Origin: Cladopsammia gracilis
Taxonomy: Eukaryota > Cnidaria > Anthozoa > Scleractinia > Dendrophylliidae
Assembly (NCBI GenBank): GCA_022457155.1
Contig: JAJGOT010000114.1
Span: forward strand, 1,195,001-1,259,000
Length of the DNA: 64,000 bases
Direction of reading: 5' to 3'
The position numbers and the translations under genes are program-made. Under the pieces are notes generated by a model. That model ran no database searches. It had not been told where the DNA came from and worked only from the letters and a program-made list of their open reading frames with translations. Below, one piece after another: positions 20,385 through 33,616 of the stretch (position 1 is the first letter of the stretch; each line of letters starts with the position of its first letter).

Positions 20385-20542
20385 ATAGAGCGTTTTCACT
20401 TGACGTCATGGCCGCCATATTGGTGTTCCCGTACAAAAGAATTTTAATTAACTTCTTTTGTTAGGAACAACAACAAGGCTGCCATGGCCTTTATCATTTG
20501 AGTCCCACGGGGCTGAAGGTCACGTGAGTGAAAACGCTCTAT
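20385..20542. mobile_element. MITE with ATAGAGCGTTTTCACT termini
   Basis: Terminal inverted repeats are ATAGAGCGTTTTCACTTGAC and CACGTGAGTGAAAACGCTCT. The centre folds around AAAAGAATTTTAATTAACTT. It is related to 16343-16501. Confidence 0.8.
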
Positions 20543-20942
20543 AAAGGTAGAAAACAAAGGAAAAAGTCACAGTTTTTTACACCGAGGTAAACCCCAAAAT
20601 GGCAGCTTTTGAAATAAAAGAAATTCTGTTGGAGAATTTGCGTAGAAATGCTTCTGTTTATTCGTCCAGAAATTACTTCTTGACCTATTTTATAGGCAGA
20701 CAATATTACTCTCTTGACTTGAGGTAGGCGTTATTTCAGATTTAAAATCACACAAAGATCGATCGATCGTCAGGGACGCAGGACGCAGGGGTAACAAAAT
20801 CACTGTTTTAGTTGTTGAAATTCATGGTTTGGAATCACTAAAGGTGTTTAAATCGAAAATGTCATTGACCACTGTCAAGAGTTACTCTGATGCCTTTTAG
20901 GGTATCAATAAGCCAGAAAAATACGCTAACCGGAACAGCTCT

Positions 20943-21380
20943 TTAGGCCGCGGCCACACTAATACGTTTTCACAAGTCTCCGTTTTCATCTCGGCGAAAA
21001 CGAAGCAAAATATGTTCGTCCACACTAGCGTTCTCGTATCGTTTTAACCTGTCCACACTAAATCGGTCGAAAACGATGACGACGACTGGGACCGGGGATT
21101 GCGCATGTGTTAAAGGTGATAGATGCTCCGATTTGGACTGGAACCGATGGCATGTGATGCTCTTTACGTCATCGTTTTCAAGTCTCCGTTTTCACCTGTC
21201 CACACTAGAAACGAAGCGTTTTCAAAACGATGCGTTTTCAAAAGTCTCCACTTTTGAAACCGTTTTCGAAAGTCTCCGTTTTCATCAGCGTTTTCGGGCG
21301 TTTTAGTGTGGACGAAGGCGAAAACGCATCAAAACGTATGCGTTTTCAAACGAAAACGTATTAGTGTGGTTGGGGCCTTA
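20943..21380. mobile_element. MITE with CCACACTAATACGTTTTC termini
   Basis: The left end GGCCACACTAATACGTTTTC and the right end GAAAACGTATTAGTGTGG are inverted repeats. The interior repeats CGTTTTC/GAAAACG and TCTCCGTTTTCA many times. A diverged relative lies at about 39675-40051. Confidence 0.8.
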
Positions 21381-22092
21381 GATAGAATTGGTACCTCTTA
21401 AGGTTACAATTATTGTGCACCACACCCACAAAACGAGTATCTGGTACCTTTAAGGGGTGCATTTCAAAATTTCTGATGATTGTCCCTGTCAGTTCTATAC
21501 GGAAGGGCCCCCCCCCCCACCCTCCCCCCTCCGCCCCCGCCGGTTGTGAGAACTCAATTCATAAAGCCAAATTTTCGAGTTTCGACTGAAAGCGACTCAA
21601 GGCCCACAAACGAAGATTCCAGAATGACAGATCAGTAAAGTCAACAACGATCACCTCAGCATGGTTTGGTGTCTGAAAAAAAAAATAATAGAAAAAATAA
21701 CGGGGTTCTTGTAATTTGAATTTTGTAACACAAAAACTGATCAAGTGAAATACTAGGATGGAATAGAGCGGATACAGAATACATGGGTGTGTGGAGATAT
21801 GAAATTTATCTTTGCGTGTTTAACTCACTCACGAGTAAGAACGAGTGAGATACCAAAAGGTGCACTTTTGCCGTGAGATATCGAGTTCGATCTAGAACTC
21901 ATTAATAATTCATGACAAGACTACAAGGAATCACTACCGTGAAGGAGGTTTGGATAATCGGCCTTAATTTACATAGATTTTGACGAATTTATTCCTTCGT
22001 TTTCTTCGCATTTAATGATCAGTTTGAGAAGCTAAACAAAACACCAGTGAACACCAGTGTCGGATTAGGGTCTGGGGGGGGGGGGGGGGGGG

Positions 22093-22771
22093 GGTACTCC
22101 CATATATGAGCTATATAGGTATGTGCCGCTGTGAAGGGTATGGTTTTCAGGCAGTTTAGTCTGGGATAGGGTATAGGAATCAGAGAATTTTTTTTCGAAA
22201 CTGATCAGTTGCGTGAAGAATTTAGTTTAGACGAGGTTTACTGGCAAATGGCATTTAAAAATCGGTACGGCGGGCAGTACGGCATTTTTACTGACCCCTG
22301 GCATCTTAGACTGTGATAGTGAACGAGTTTCTGGAAAATAGCGAGACTAAAAAGTACTGCCCAGGGGTGGGGTACTCTGGTGTGCCGCTGGGAATGAATC
22401 TACAACCCTCACCCTGTACCAGACCATGTTCAGCTGATTTTGCAACCCTATACTAGATTAGACACCGAAAATCCCTACCCTATCCCAGACTTGTTATTTT
22501 TGGAACTGTGTCACCATAGTATTAGTGTTTTTAATGGAAAACCACTGATCTGTCAACAATGTTGCAGCAATGATTTTATTTCCGTTTAGGGAAGCCTCTT
22601 TCTCTTCCGAGTTTCAATTCCTATTCTAGACTTAATTCTCCATACCACTGATCAGTTTTCCGGTAAATGATACCCTATTCTAGACCAAACTCTCTGATTT
22701 CCATACCCCATCCCAGACTAAGCTGTTGAAAACCATACCCTTCGCAGCGGCACATACCCATATTGCTTATA
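22093..22771. mobile_element. Inverted-repeat element of the GGTATGTGCCGCTG family
   Basis: The left arm TATGTGCCGCTGTGAAGGGT and following sequence are complemented at 22720-22765. A poly-G run of about 20 bases precedes it. Single-arm relatives lie at 28214-28400 and, more diverged, 30258-30480. No ORF of note. Confidence 0.65.
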
Positions 22772-23175
22772 CAGTCCTTTGATTAAACGTTGTCACTGAT
22801 CAGTCTTACCCCTACGCGACCAAACCGAAAGGGAGTATGGGTGAATTAAAATGCATGATTAATTATTCTCTATCGCGTTTACCGACAACGGAGAACAAAA
22901 CTCATGTTTGTCTTCGCGTGTTACGCAAAGATAACCAGAGTCGCTTCGATAAGGACGTTCCGTATTTTGATAATGTGCAGTTATTGAATGTGAATTGATT
23001 TCTCTCCATAATCCTTTTCGGTCCAGTCGCGTAGGGATGAGACCGATCAATGACAACGTTTAATCAAAAGACTGTATACGAGGACGTCTACCGGGACGTA
23101 TACTGTAGTGTATTGTTGGCAGGAGAGAGAACAAGAAAGGGTGAAAAAAAGAAAAAAACGGGTTGGTGTTGTGTC

Positions 23176-26100
23176 TTACCTCTTAAAAGTAAAAATAGCT
23201 GCAATGCTAAATATCATCTCTAACCCAAGGAATACCAAGGCTATACCAACAAGAATCGCTTCAATTCTCAAACTGAATATCAAGAGAAGCACATAAATTA
23301 GACCATGACCTTTCATTACACTTACTAATAATTAATAAGTGTTATCAAAGGTTATGGCAGTCCTCGATTTTATTTAACCCATTGACTCCTGAGAATTTTT
23401 ACGTTTTTGAGTGATTTTCTGCATATAAACGAGCCATAGGATTTCGTGACTCCATATTTGGGGATACCATCGAAAGTGCTGCTGTTCTAAAACACTGAAG
23501 GCTCGACTTTACTGGAAACGTCATTGTGACGTTGTCATTTTGCTTCGTTGAATTGCAATAAAGGCTCAAATATGGTGTAGCTGCGATTTTTGGTAAGTTC
23601 ACAGCCATTTTTCATCTTTAGTAGCTGCCTGATGAGTTTGAAGGTAGTTCAGAGTCCACGTTCTCAATGAAGCGAGTTAGGTGTTGTACTTCGTTTACGA
23701 ATTTGGCTCGTTGCTCGTTGAACTGAAAAAATGACCGCCACGAAACAAAGTAGCCTTGGGACTCGACTCTGGATGGACGTGGATGGCTGTGGACTTAGTA
23801 TAAAAATGAAAATGTGTGGAACGAACGCTGTCAAAAATTGTGGCTATTTCCCAGCATGCAGTGCGGTGGTGATGTTGAAAATCGAGGCAAGGTCAGTATG
23901 CACTAGAACGAGGCTGTAGCTCGGCCCGAGCAACGAATAAGAGCAAAAAAAATCACTGCTAAGCTAGGACTAGGGCTGAATTTTGCTTTGAATGTTGACT
24001 TTTGGGTTTTGCCACGATGATTTAAATAAAAAAAAACTAAAGGCAAAAACGTGATTTTTGTTGTTTTTCTATGCCATTAAAAACGGTAATTTTTGTTATT
24101 GTCCAAATTCAAACGCTGATATTCTGCAAAAATCGCTGACTTTTTTGTGTTTATTGGGTATCTCAATTTGAGGGACTTTCTAGTCAATGCTCACAACTGC
24201 TAGTTAAGGCAATGTTCGCACGATTGAGAAAGTTGCAATTTTTTAAAGCAGCGGAGTCTTGTACGGGCAGTTTCGGGCGTTACTAACATTCATGGTTACT
24301 AACATCATAGGTTGGGGCCCAGGGATGGCAAAATATACTTAAAATGTATGGGATTTTTGTTTTTTAAAAAAAATCATTTTATGTATACACAATGTCGAAT
24401 GAGTGTTAAAAAAGCTTGTGGGGTCATGTGTAGAAAGGAAAGGAAGAAATAGAATAAAAAATACCAAAAGGAAGTATATATTAAGTAATGGTCTTAGTAA
24501 GAACTATAGGCAACCTAACGGCAAGGAATGCAGAAAGGTGTTAATTGTGATATTGTTGAAACCGTCCACCTCATTGGCTAAAACGTGAAAATCTACCATC
24601 ACTTAACCAGGTAATGCATTTATTTCTCTCTCGTTTAATAATTGGTTCCCTTTTAGTGAAAACTATTCTGAGTTTTAATGCAACCTAAATTCTATGTGGC
24701 AAACATGAAAAATTAGAAGCCTTTCTTGGCCATTGTTTTGGAGTTTTACGATTGGATAAAATCTTGTAGCACAAAAGAAACATCACGTTAAAATAAAGTT
24801 CCAGCACATTTTATTAAAAAAAAAACATGTTGTCCATAGGTTGATGCATTCTCAGTAAAAAAACCTAAACAATCTTATGTGGGGAAAGCGAAATGCAGCG
24901 GGAGAATAGAGCATTGCCTAGTTCTTGCACGCATTGTTACTTAAACAGTACTTATAATTATGCCATAAATGTTTTGCATAAAAAATGTTTAAAAGTGTTA
25001 ATATGCTGTGTTACCATCAGCATCACACATGTTTATAGTAAACATGTAATGTAAACATTTTATAGTAAACATGTAATGTAAACATTTTATAGTAAACATG
25101 TAATGTAAACATTTTATAGTAAACAAGTAATATAAACATTTTATAGGAAACATGTAATGTAAACATTTTATAGTAAACATGTATTGTAAACATTTTATAG
25201 TAAACATGTAATGTAAACATTTTAGAGTAAACATGTAATGTAAACATTTTAGAGTAAACATGTAATGTAAACATTTTAGAGTAAACATGTTTCAATGAAA
25301 CACATTTCTCATAAACATGTTTGCGATTTCATTGTTCACATAACTTGTTAATTTCAAAACATGTTTCACGCCTGGTTCTTTAATGTTTGCTGTTTTAACA
25401 AACAGACATTAACTCGCATAAAATCTTTCTAATATTACACATGAAACAAAGAAAAATAGAGCTCAAACTTGCTGTGGTTGTATATTTTGTGGTTCAATCT
25501 CGCTTTCCAAGTCTTTCAGGAACAAAGGGCAATGTATTCTTTAAAAAGGAGATGACATTTGTGCGAACCTTCTTTCATCTGACTTAGATTGAAACTACCA
25601 TGTGAGGTAGTTTTAATCATGCTCAGAATAAACAACCCCATGCTTTGATCATGATTTGCGCAATGCACCGTCTGATGTGAACCCTTTTCATAGCAAATCA
25701 TGTTTCATTCATGACCAGACTAAACATGTTTTGCCCAAGTGTGAACTCAGCATTAGTTCTTTCCAAATGTTTTGAAAAGCTCTGTAACTCCACTCATGTT
25801 TAAGGGATTCTTACGAAAATGAGTTGCCTATTTCCCATAGATGTGCAACTAATGTCTCAATAAAAAAACAAGGAGCTACAATTAACAAAATTAAAAAAAC
25901 CTTCAAATTAATTTACCTAACTTTTTAAGAATCTACATGTACCAAGGACTTTGAGTCAAACAAGATCTAGACTTAATACTTACACATACGTCTGCCACAG
26001 TAAGATGAACAAATCAATGAAGAGCACAGGGATACCAAGCACAAATGACAGTGCAAGAGACAATGTACGCTCTGCTAGGTTTCCCTTGTAACCTGACAAT

Positions 26101-29100
26101 GATTAATACATATGTTATGTAGTGAAGTGTCTGTATGTGGCAGGGCAATGACATCTGAGTGTCATCTTAGGATACAGCAGGTGTCTGCCTATGGCAATGG
26201 GAGAAATCTAGAGTTTTAACTGTACATGTACACATACAGTGAAACCTGTATTAAGCGGACCCCATATTAAGCGGACACCCTCTGTTAGGCGGACACTAGC
26301 TGCTTGGGTCCCCAATTTTTTCCCCATATTAATTGTAAAATAAACCTGTATTTAGCGGACCCCTCTATTAAGCGGACACTAGCGAGGGTCCCGAGGGTGT
26401 CCGCTTAACACAGGTTTCACTGTACTTAGGAAACAAAAAAATATCTACAAAAAAAATATCATGTGGTTTATATTAGGTTCATAGTATTAAAAAAAAAAAA
26501 CACTTAAAAGATGTTTAACCCCTAATTTCAGGGTTCATACAGAAAACTGTAACATTTTTCCAAGGACATTTTCCATCACCCCTCGCACTTCTCTCATTAA
26601 TTAAAAGGAGACTGAGAGAGGACTGGGGATGAGTCAGATTGTGTAGTGTTCAATGTTATTTTTGCACTATTTGCAGGCTGGCAACATTAGATAAAAAAAC
26701 AATATTGAGATCTATGCTATGTAATATCTGTTTGACTCTGTCCCATCCTATTTTGCAAGGGGAACATTCAAGGACTATTCTAGAGTCAGACTGTGCAAAC
26801 CTTGCTATTAAGATGTTCCCTCAGAAACACAAGCTCTAGATGTACATACAGAGAACAGGTACCACAACATCAGTAACTCAATACTTAACTCTTTGCATGT
26901 TATCTGGTTAATAAATAATATAATAGTTTTCAATTGAGTGTCCAAAGTAATTTTGCCATGTTGCTTTGGTTTTGCATTGCAACACTTTGTGATTGGCTAA
27001 AAATATCTTGCGCCACATTCAGAGTCAATCAATTAGAAGTAAAACCAAAATCTATTGTGGCTTGCCTCCATGGATCTTCTTGCGCTTGGTGCCAGCTACA
27101 TGCATTTAATTTGTCTGTCAGCATCTGTTGTGATTGGCTAGAGTAATTACGTTGGTTTTGGTTTTACAACACTAACTCAAGCGAAAACCGCTTGATTGCA
27201 ATGAATACATACCAAGAAAGAGTCTGACACCATCAAAGAAAGCCAGAAGAAAAATAATAAAGATCTCAATTCCCAGGGTTGTACCCATGTCAGGATATGG
27301 CAAAAGTGTACCTTTAGTAAAAATACTATTCATTAGTACCAAGTTGAAAAATAATTTAGAGAACAAACAATATTGGTAGTCTGTCAAGTGTGATTGTCCA
27401 AGTTGGTGTAGTTCTTTTAAAACTACACTAATCCGGATGATTACACTCAACAAACTACTAAAAATAAATAGACAATGTACTCCTGGGTTCAAACCATAAC
27501 AAACACTCACTCACTCACCTCATTGATTTATATAAGTGGCTACTTGTCCAAATTTGTTCTATTTTTCATTAAAATCACTTTATTTGAGTCCTTAAGTAAG
27601 AGATCACCTTTTCTTTACCACATCTTTTTTCCTCAATCAAATCACTACTTGAAATTTGAGATCTTATAAAATAAGTGATCACTAAAGTCGTTAGCTTCCA
27701 CTTGAACATGATAACAAATTTCCTTGTCCTGCAGTCAAATTATCAATGACATTATTATTGGAACCTTTTGTAAACAAGCATCTGTATAATTGTACATTAT
27801 GCTAACATTTTGGAGTGCTCCACCCATTACAAAATGTTTAACTTGTACTGTAAATTATATGAATCAACCAAGGTGCATTCCGTGTAAATCCCATGCCAAA
27901 GATATGGCAAGAATATAATTATACATGAACTGTATACTCAAAAAGGAAAAACCTAGTATACTGAATGCACCTGAGTGGATGTACCATACCTTTGTAAATG
28001 TATAGCAAGAGTTCTGCAATGCAGAAAATGATGGCATAATATATGTTGAGGAAGAGAAAAATCTGTAGAGGCAATGATGATAGCTAGAAGCTAGTTAAGG
28101 GTGATTAATCATAATTAAACTTATATTTTCTAGTATATAATCATAGCTACAGTTAAGTATTCATCCATGATACAATTCCTAATGTACCATTGCCATAACT
28201 TGACATCTTATTCCCAACTGCTGGGGGTACTCTAAGCTATATACCTTTGGGTATGTGCTGCTGTGAAGTGTATGATTTCCAAGCAGTTTAGACTGGGGTA
28301 GGGTATAGAAATCAGGGAGTTTTGTTCTAGAACAGGGTATCATTTGCCGGGAAACTGATCAGTTGGTAGAAAGAATTAAGTCTTAAATAAGAATTGAAAC
28401 TCGGAAGAGAAAAAGCCTTCCTTAAAATGTGATGTTGTAAGATATCGTTGTAACTAGCATATATTAGACTGTAATAGTGATACAGTTCTAAAAATTAAAT
28501 AGCAAGTCTGGCATATTGTCAACCATATGCATTTGAAAATAAGAGTTTGAAAAAACAACATTCTTGCATGAGACTGTTTCAATGCTGGATCAATTTTATT
28601 AATACGTTCTTGTCATCAAGAGTTCGAAAATCAAACTTTCGATTTTGTTTGATTCGCGTTTTTCTTTTGCGAGTTCCACTTTGTTTGATGACCGTGGAAC
28701 TTGATCTAAGGCCCGGTTCAAACGTCGAACTTGACATGTGCCGAACCTAATGCAAATGAGAAAAATCTATTGTTCTTGCTCATTTGTATTAGATTCGGCA
28801 CATGTGAAGTTCGACGTTTGAACCGGACCTAACTCTTTCTTTCGATTGAGTTTGAAAATCAAACGTTCAGATCAATTTTCTTTGCAAGTTCGATCTCGTT
28901 CGATTTCGAACTCAATCAAACTCAATCAAATGAAAGAGTTTTCGAAAACCGAACGTTTGATATGATATGCTGGGATGAAATACACTGTAAGAGAACTTAT
29001 ATGAGTACGATTTTTGCAATTTTTACTATTTAGAGGGTTTGAGCGTCAAGGATACTTCCACAACTGTCTTTCCTGCAGAATGAGAAAAATGTCAGACTAA

Positions 29101-29620
29101 TAAGAAAGCACGATAATATTGCTGAAAAAACTTTTACAACAAATGCACTCAGACGTTTCGGGAACAACCACTAGCTTCATCAGTGCTTAATTGTGTTCTC
29201 ACAATTTTTTTTAAGACAAACGCTCGTGAACACGTAAAATATGTTAAGTGTACGCCATTCAAAAATATTCAAATAACATGTAAATTCGCTTAGCGCGCAT
29301 AAATGCGACAGAGAATAAAAAATGAAGCTAATGTAGGCATATTAAGCCCCATGGCTCATGTAGCAATGCTGAGCAATGATACATGGAAAATTGAGAATTA
29401 AAGTCAAATGTTAATTCCATGAGGTGCATTTTCTGCTTCCAAACTAGGTCTTGTTTCTATAAAGGCTTCCGTTTCTAAGTTAAGGGATATTAAAATAACT
29501 AAATAATTATCTACAAGCTTTGAAATAATTATCTACAAGCTTTGAAATAACACCATAATGGAGTTTAGGTTGAAAATACAACAAGAAAATATTGAACAAA
29601 CCTCTGTTGTCACCCGCCAT
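23176..29620 (-). CDS. TMEM216: TMEM216 homologue, ciliary transition-zone membrane protein
   Basis: Exons on the minus strand: 28083-27990 (starts LSSLPLQIFLFLN), 27311-27213 (GTLLPYPDMGTTL to GVRLFLG), 26092-25984 (GYKGNLAERTLS to LLWQTYV) and 23272-23176 (LRIEAILVG to FTFKR, stop). Junction phases 1, 1 and 2 agree, and all have GT-AG. The protein of about 140 residues has four hydrophobic segments and aligns along its whole length with animal TMEM216, for example YKG..LPYP and KGN followed by QTYVLR. TMEM216 belongs to the MKS/transition-zone complex at the cilium base. The first coding exon is uncertain: an ATG at 29620 gives MAGDNR then a GTTTGT donor at 29601, but its phase (1) does not fit exon 28083 (0). 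The last exon could instead splice at AG/GTAAGA. Confidence 0.85.
25027..25290. repeat. 27-bp minisatellite in a TMEM216 intron
   Basis: The unit is AGTAAACATGTAATG followed by TAAACATTTTAT, repeated about ten times with few changes. Long open frames across it are artefacts because 27 is a multiple of three. Confidence 0.9.
26235..26424. mobile_element. MITE with TACAGTGAAACCTGT termini in a TMEM216 intron
   Basis: The left end TACAGTGAAACCTGTATTAA and the right end TTAACACAGGTTTCACTGTA are inverted repeats. Interior ATTAAGCGGACAC motifs repeat. The flanking TA suggests a TA target, as in Tc1/mariner-like MITEs. A related design is at 41707-42100. Confidence 0.8.
26924..27180 (-). repeat. 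CCAAT-rich dispersed repeat, inverted copy
   Basis: Contains AAAACCAAAACCAACG-type and TGTGATTGGCT motifs, like the direct copies at 44822-45730 but in the opposite orientation. It lies in the intron just upstream (plus side) of exon 27213 and is non-coding. Confidence 0.6.
28560..28985. repeat. TTCGATTTTGTTCGATT-type repeat, diverged copy
   Basis: Contains GTTCGATTT and ATCGAACTC-like strings and ends TTTGATATGATATGCTGGGA, close to the TTCGATGTGATACGCCGGG terminus of the element at 43185-44811. It also contains a GGTTCAAACGTCGAACTT inverted pair around 28710-28830. Confidence 0.55.
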
Positions 29621-29779
29621 GTTTGTGTGAGAATGTCATCCGCTGACCAAGTTTTTAAAAAAGGCCAACCCCATTCGTTGTCATGACAACTAAACGTCAC
29701 GAGAGAAAAATGGCTTCACAGAATTGACTTCTTTGAAAGACGCTTGTTTGGAACGCTGTAGCCCATCGAAGAAGAAGAA
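29621..29779. promoter_or_regulatory. Bidirectional TMEM216/LRRC51 promoter with perfect X-box
   Basis: Only about 160 bp separate the start region of TMEM216 (minus) from the ATG of LRRC51 (plus). At 29677-29690 lies GTTGTCATGACAAC, a perfect 14-base palindrome matching the X-box pattern GTNRYC-AT-GRYNAC bound by RFX factors, the conserved regulators of ciliary genes. No TATA box is visible. Joint RFX control is an inference from site and position. Confidence 0.7.
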
Positions 29780-31944
29780 ATGTCGAGCAAAACTAAAGCA
29801 ACAGTCTCAGCTGCAATTGATGCAGACAACGAAATTAGTTCTCCCCTAGATTTTTCCTACAAATCTTTGGCGGGAATTCAAGGTTTGTTTTCGTAATACG
29901 AAAACAAATTCGATCAGGATAAGCTTAAGCTTAATTCATTCTTTTGAGATCGTCAGTTAAAATTTTGTTGATGAAACTCTTTTATTATAGATGCTATGGA
30001 TGAAGAACCGAGACAGGGCCCTCACAAATGTATACATGTCGAGGTAACAATCATGCAAGCTTGTTGGAACAAATTAGTGTAAAATAGTCATTGTGGTTTG
30101 CTATAAACAGTCACAAGTCATATACATGTACCTTTTAATGAGATATTCATACATGTACACTGAGATCTACTATACGTCCGTAGTCTGTTAATACAGGCTC
30201 TGATAAGGAAACTATGAAATTTAATCTGAGCTTGTGTACAAAATAGTAAACAAATCCCGGGGGGGGGGGGGGGGGGGGGGAGGGTTACCCTGTACATTTT
30301 TGGTTGGTGGTGTGCTACTGGGACGCTGAAGTCCTTACCCCATACCAGACACTATTCTAGTCGCTAAAAATCACTAGCCAATCACAGACCTGCTATTTTC
30401 CAGAAAACTCTTTAATTTCCAGGGAGGGTCCCTGTGGGAACTGCCTTCCCATTTATCTTTTATCTTGAGCCTCTAACATTTTCAGTCTTACACGTTTTTC
30501 CAGAAAATATCCATATCCCTCCCATGAAATGTGTTTTGGTTTGGACCCCCACCCTTCTAGTGGAAATTCTAATTTAATTAGCTTTTCATACTTTGAGACC
30601 CCCTTCCCCCTCGAAATTTCCATAACTTTCTATAGGGAAGGTATGGATATTTTCGAAACCAAGAATTCTGACAGGATTCTGAGCAACAGATGAATACAGA
30701 ATTACTGTAAATCCTCTATCACCTTCCCTCTCAAAAAAGTATCCCCCCCTTTTTTTGGAGCAAGAAATTTATTAAGCCCCCTACCCCGCCTCTCTTTTAA
30801 GCCCCTCTCTCTCCCTCAAATTAATAGCAAGTTTTGTGTTCCCTCTTTACAGGAACCTGAAGATTCAGGAAATGTCAAAATCAAATACAAAACAAATTCA
30901 CTTCGCTTCTGCTACAACGCCATCTCAGATCTTAAACATATTTGTTCCACACTGGAACATTTTATGGAAAATCCATTAGATTTGGCCTGGCTTGATTTAT
31001 CTTTTAATGACATCTCTACCATTGATGAGGTAATATTCACAAGTCTTAACAACAGTTACTTATCAGGAGTACATCCTAAACCAATGGTGACTTATTCACA
31101 CACATTTTTCTGCAGTTGGCACTGGCGAATGTCTTTGCTTCGAAATGTGATTGGTTCATTGGATAATTTGTCTGGCTCTGTTTTGATTGGCCAGTGAGAG
31201 CAATTGCTTAAAAATGGTTTTGATTTTATGAAACTCAAGTATTTGTCAACTGCTCTCTCTATATATATATACTGGATAAATAAATTTGGTACTAGCAAAA
31301 TAATATGCATAAAGTTAGATAATTAAAATTATAATATGACCGTATGGCCCCGCTGACGCAATCCTACTGAAAATAGAATCGCAAGGTGATGTGAGCTGGT
31401 CCGGAAACAGCCGTCCGGCCCCGCTCGAGTTCAAGTGACCTAGCACTGCACGACTATTCTTGTACTTTCTAGTCATATTATAAAAATTATACTTATTGAC
31501 TGAGTTAGGTCAGACCAGACGGGAAAATATTTGGCTCTCGGTCATGGTGCACAGACCTTGCTGCGCTGGGTCCGTACGCCATGACCTTGAGCCAGATATT
31601 TTCCCGTCCGGCCCTACCACTCAGTCAATAATATAATTTTTATTTTAATTATAATTTTAATTATAATTTTAATTTTTTTTCAGGTAATACTTCAATATCC
31701 CAAACTAAAGATCTTGTACCTGCACTCAAACGGAATCGATAAACTGTCCGAAATTGACAAACTTGCCGCTCTTCCTGGACTGTTTAGTATAACTCTGCAC
31801 GGAAATCCCATAGAATGCTATCAAGGTTATAAACAGTATGTTATCTCCACATTACCTCATCTGAAGACGCTGGACTTCTGCCCGATTACAAACCAAAACC
31901 GAGCGGATGCTATCGCATGGAAGGCAAAGTTTAAGAAGAAATAA
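29780..31944 (+). CDS. LRRC51: LRRC51 homologue, leucine-rich repeat protein
   Basis: Four exons: 29780-29882, 29991-30043, 30853-31029 and 31684-31944, all with GT-AG junctions and matching phases (1, 0, 0). They encode 197 residues, close to the usual ~192 of the family. Family blocks: LDFSYKSL, DEEPRQGP, NPLDLAWLDLSFNDISTID, LKILYLHSNGIDKLSEIDKL and ITLHGNPIECYQGYKQYV, which are leucine-rich repeats ending in an LRR cap. No signal peptide or membrane segment, so it is probably cytoplasmic. LRRC51 is poorly characterised; the head-to-head arrangement with TMEM216 over an X-box points to a cilium-linked role (inference). Intron 2 holds a poly-G run at about 30260 and a GC-skewed repeat; intron 3 carries an inverted pair around 31500-31640. 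Confidence 0.93.
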
Positions 31945-33616
31945 GATTTTACGGACAGTGAAAACTTGGCAAGAATTTGAATTGCTGCTGGAGATTAAGT
32001 TGACAGCATTTTGAGCCTCAAGGACCATATATCTTAATATCAATGACTTTTCTTAACTCCTCTTGCAGTACTATATTTATTCTCATATCACTTTTCTCTT
32101 ACTTTTGATTTAAACTCAATTTTACAAATTTGGTACAATGTACAGGATAACAATTGAAGGTGTGCACAGAATACTTTGCCCTTAATAAGTGACTTTTGAT
32201 GTAACATCAAATTCTCCCTGTGTTTCACAGGGAAATACAAGGCAATTTAAAATATGAGAATCTAGCAGTTTATCAAAAGTCACTTAGGGCTTTTTTCCAG
32301 GCACCCCTTTAATTTTTCCTAGGATTTTTTTATTCTTCTTGTTGTCTGTGCAGTAAGGACTAATTAGTAATTATTTTATCTATATTTTGTGGATGGTTAT
32401 TATTGTACAGAGATATACCGGTATAACAATCCTGCATCCACAGCACATTGTAAGGGCTGGTCTGTTGATATATATATTTATTCTCTGTTGTGTGATAAGG
32501 GTAACATTGATACAGACAGTTATCATGATAATTAAAGACCGTGATAATGAATTTCCTTTGTCAGTCAAATTGCTTAACACCTGTATGGACCTTTCCGACA
32601 AAAACATGATCACCTTGTGGCTTTTTCTGCGGCCACTTAGAGGCTGAACTGTAATTTGAAATTAGTTGTTTATAATTACTGCAACTTGTAGACTGTATAT
32701 ATATATATATATATGTATGCAAGAGATAAAAACATGCATTTTAAAGCCATAATAGTACAATTTTGTTTCAGCAGACATTTCAACGATTAACAGCTTTATT
32801 GTATGTACAGTGTATGTCAAAGGGCCACTTTTTTCAACAGTAAAAAAAAAAGTTACAAAGCTTGACCTAAATAAAATGATTTGAAATGGACTTGGTAACA
32901 ACCTTTCAGGTGACATAAAGACATCACAACTTGAATACACAACATGGCACATGGGTCCCCTACAGCCTGACTCTTACTTCTTGTCTCTTCCACTTCCTTT
33001 TTTTTACTTCCTCGATGTTTTTATGATTCAAAAATTTAGTTTTACTTCAAATCATGAAGTACATGTACATGTAGCCTGTATGGCAGGCTTAAACGGGGGA
33101 TATGATTCTATTGACAATAGGAAAACAAATAAGAAAATACATGACTTTGCCTTCTGGCTCTGGTTATTCAAAAGGTGGATAGGGCTGTCCACCGGATAAA
33201 TCACTATTCGATGCCAGGATAACCATTAACAAAACCAAGGGATACTGAACGCTGATGAACGTGAACTCGGCATCACACATGCCAACAAAAAAAAAAAACA
33301 CCAGCTATGCAGGCTATCATGGAGTCAATTTTGAAGCAAAAAAGATCCCATATAAGACATTCTCTCAGGGTGCCTTCCACAATGATCAGACATAGATTGA
33401 TCTCTACACAATAGAAAATTACTTTTAATTATTGATTTGATTCCTTGTGCTACACTTCAATTGTTATTTACAATATCTAATTTTATTAGCAATTACCGGT
33501 ACGTGATAAGTAATAAAAACCGTAGTATTTATAAATAAGTTCAGCACATGCTAACCTTTTTTGTTCAATTTATAAAATTATTACAAATTAATTATATTTT
33601 ACAATAAATAGAAATA
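31945..33616. other. Intergenic space between convergent LRRC51 and NIPA2-like genes
   Basis: No gene is seen. The two genes converge, so both 3' UTRs probably lie here. There is a short (TA)n run at 32696-32712 and poly-A/T tracts. Short open frames have no recognisable content. Confidence 0.55.

Noticed and set aside
29150..29200. CTGATGAAG...CCCGAAACGT on the minus strand
   Set aside because: Both core boxes are present but the bases between them do not pair as stem II. It may be a decayed Penelope 3' end, but the evidence is too thin to call.
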